Positions 4,683 through 5,795 of a stretch of 5,795 nucleotides of DNA are shown here, in pieces (the first letter of the stretch is position 1; every line of letters starts with the position of its first letter). The translations under genes were made by a program, and so were the position numbers. The notes under the pieces are model-generated. The model ran no database searches and was not told the origin of the DNA. It worked only from the letters and a program-made list of their open reading frames with translations. Origin of the DNA: BRH-c25 sp041690515 (GTDB taxonomy: Bacteria; Bacillota; Clostridia; Lutisporales; Lutisporaceae); the NCBI GenBank assembly GCA_041690515.1, contig JAWLHF010000153.1:1-5795 (forward strand), read 5' to 3'.

Positions 4683-5654
4683 ATGTCAATCAGTTATACG
4701 ATTTTGGGGATACTTAGCTACAAGTCAATGACAGGATACGATATAAAAAGGATTATTCAGAATTCATCCTTTATGTATTGGTCAGGAAATAACAATCAAA
4801 TATACAGATCACTTACAGAACTGCTGGATAAAGGCTGGGTAACAAATGTAGTCAAGCATCAGGAAGGTTCCCCGACAAAAAAAATCTATACGATAACCGA
4901 TGAGGGACTTGATGCTTTAAAGGAGTGGGTTCTTTCTTCAATGGAGCCTAGTGAAATAAAAAAGCCATTTCTTGTTCGCCTTGCGTGGTCCAGACAGCTC
5001 AACTCCGTTGAATTGAATGAGCTTCTGGATGAGTACGAAAACCAGGTAAGGATTCAGCTGTTGATGGAGATAAACAAAAAACAGGATACATCCTTATTAG
5101 AAGACAGTATCGGCCTGGAAGCAACGATATGGAGTTTTATAAATGATAATATTCGAAGGGCATATGAAAATGAACTTAAGTGGATACAAGATTTGAGGAT
5201 AGCTATAGCCAACACTCCAAACAAAAATGATAAAGCTGGAGAACAGGATGTAAAAGCAGCAGCCCCGGAAGATAAAGATGAAAGGACATTGAACTATAGT
5301 GCAAACAGCAACACCGGAGTAACCTACGTTCATTTTGATGATCCGAAAACAAAGCTTGAGAAAGAAAGAGATATTATAGACATTATTACTGCAGTGGCAG
5401 ATAACAACGCTCAGTATGTGCTATTTGACTGCGAAGCACTTTCCAAGGATTTTCTTGAACTAAAAAAAGGATTGGTTGCAGCTATGCTTCAAAAATTCAC
5501 AATGTATAATATTAAATCTGCAATTATCATCAAGGATATGAACAGCGTGAAAAGTGAATTCAGAGATGCAATTGCTGAAAGTAAAAAGCATGGAGTAATT
5601 AGATTGTTTTCAAGTATTGCAGAAGCTGAGAAATGGTTTTTGAGCCAAAAATAA
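4683..5654 (+). CDS. PadR-family transcriptional regulator fused to a DUF4180-like domain
   Basis: The 323-residue protein has three parts. Residues 1-85 are a PadR winged helix: YTILGILSYKSMTGYDIKR, then YWSGNNNQIYRSLTELLDKGWV as the recognition region, and the wing EGSPTKKIYTIT. Residues about 90-176 are the helical PadR C-terminal dimerisation region (PF10400-like), including KKPFLVRLAWSRQL. A charged, Ala/Asn-rich linker (177-210) leads to residues about 212-321, which resemble DUF4180: YVLFDCEALSKDFLELKKGL, then LQKFTMYNIKSAII and a C-terminal AEAEKWF helix. Stand-alone DUF4180 proteins are about 120 residues and of unknown function. Ordinary PadR regulators of this class end near residue 180, so the extra domain is real and in frame. 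A plausible reading is a ligand- or partner-sensing domain on a repressor. ATG 4683 follows AGAGGTGA. The palindrome over its promoter implies autorepression. Confidence 0.9.
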   Translation: MSISYTILGILSYKSMTGYDIKRIIQNSSFMYWSGNNNQIYRSLTELLDKGWVTNVVKHQEGSPTKKIYTITDEGLDALKEWVLSSMEPSEIKKPFLVRLAWSRQLNSVELNELLDEYENQVRIQLLMEINKKQDTSLLEDSIGLEATIWSFINDNIRRAYENELKWIQDLRIAIANTPNKNDKAGEQDVKAAAPEDKDERTLNYSANSNTGVTYVHFDDPKTKLEKERDIIDIITAVADNNAQYVLFDCEALSKDFLELKKGLVAAMLQKFTMYNIKSAIIIKDMNSVKSEFRDAIAESKKHGVIRLFSSIAEAEKWFLSQK

Positions 5655-5684
5655 AATGAGGATTTTTGATAATAATAACAAACC

Positions 5685-5719
5685 TTCAAAATACATCAAA
5701 GCAGGGTAGGATGTTTGAA
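5685..5719. other. weak imperfect inverted repeat before the last gene
   Basis: TTCAA and ACATC (5685-5689, 5693-5697) pair with GATGT and TTGAA (5710-5719), with a three-base bulge and a 12-base loop. It lies between the PadR-fusion stop and the next start. There is no T run, so it is not a convincing terminator; the two genes may be co-transcribed. Confidence 0.2.
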
Positions 5720-5749
5720 ATAATTAATAGAGAAGGAGATATTCACACA

Positions 5750-5795
5750 ATGAACTATACATTATTAGGGAAAAACAATTCCCTTATATATATTG
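5750..5795 (+). CDS. start of an unidentified gene, truncated by the window edge
   Basis: ATG 5750 is preceded by AAGGAG at 5733-5738, a good ribosome binding site at a rather long spacing of 11 bases. The visible 15 codons read MNYTLLGKNNSLIYI and remain open to the edge. The gene begins 95 bp after the PadR-fusion stop on the same strand with no clear terminator between, so it is a likely second gene of the PadR operon and a candidate target. Too little is visible to identify it. Confidence 0.55.
   Translation, partial: MNYTLLGKNNSLIYI

Noticed and set aside
5097..5689. Minus-strand frames opposite the PadR-DUF4180 gene
   Set aside because: They are antisense shadows with low-complexity hydrophobic composition and no ribosome binding sites.
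1..5795. tRNA, rRNA, CRISPR array, insertion sequence or phage genes
   Set aside because: No cloverleaf-like element, regularly spaced repeats, transposase or integrase motif was found on either strand by eye.

Overview
The window looks like chromosomal DNA from a low-GC anaerobic Firmicute of the class Clostridia. The grounds are AT-rich DNA, strong AGGAGG-type ribosome binding sites with TTG and GTG starts, a clostridial-type diiron flavoprotein without a rubredoxin domain, and PadR and DUF2812-like proteins of Firmicute character. I cannot name a species from the sequence.

Layout. (1) 1-600, plus strand: the C-terminal part of a one-helix membrane protein resembling DUF2812 proteins. It enters from the left edge and probably ends early through a one-base frameshift. 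(2) 661-1032, plus: a 123-residue soluble helical protein built from two copies of one 51-residue unit. (3) 1196-2320 and 2366-2968, plus: a radical SAM enzyme and a class I SAM-dependent methyltransferase 45 bp apart, very likely one operon of unknown product. (4) 2969-3224: a convergent intergenic region dense in inverted repeats, with a possible 27-residue membrane peptide. (5) 3225-4430, minus: an FprA-type flavodiiron protein (O2/NO reductase) with all diiron ligands present. (6) 4431-4682: a divergent intergenic region with a 12-bp direct repeat, a long AT-rich hairpin, and a perfect 18+18-bp palindrome covering the promoter of the next gene. (7) 4683-5654, plus: a PadR-family repressor fused to a C-terminal DUF4180-like domain. 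(8) From 5750, plus: the first 15 codons of another gene running off the right edge.

How the parts may work together. The flavoprotein is an oxygen/NO detoxification enzyme. The PadR fusion almost certainly represses its own promoter through the palindrome, and probably also controls the gene that begins at 5750. TAACAT half-sites in the shared intergenic region raise the possibility that it also affects the flavoprotein. The radical SAM/methyltransferase pair looks like a small modification cassette whose substrate cannot be read from the sequence. No tRNA, rRNA, CRISPR array, transposase or phage gene was seen. The most unusual items are the PadR-DUF4180 fusion with its operator, the uncharacterised radical SAM/methyltransferase pair, and the internally duplicated small protein.
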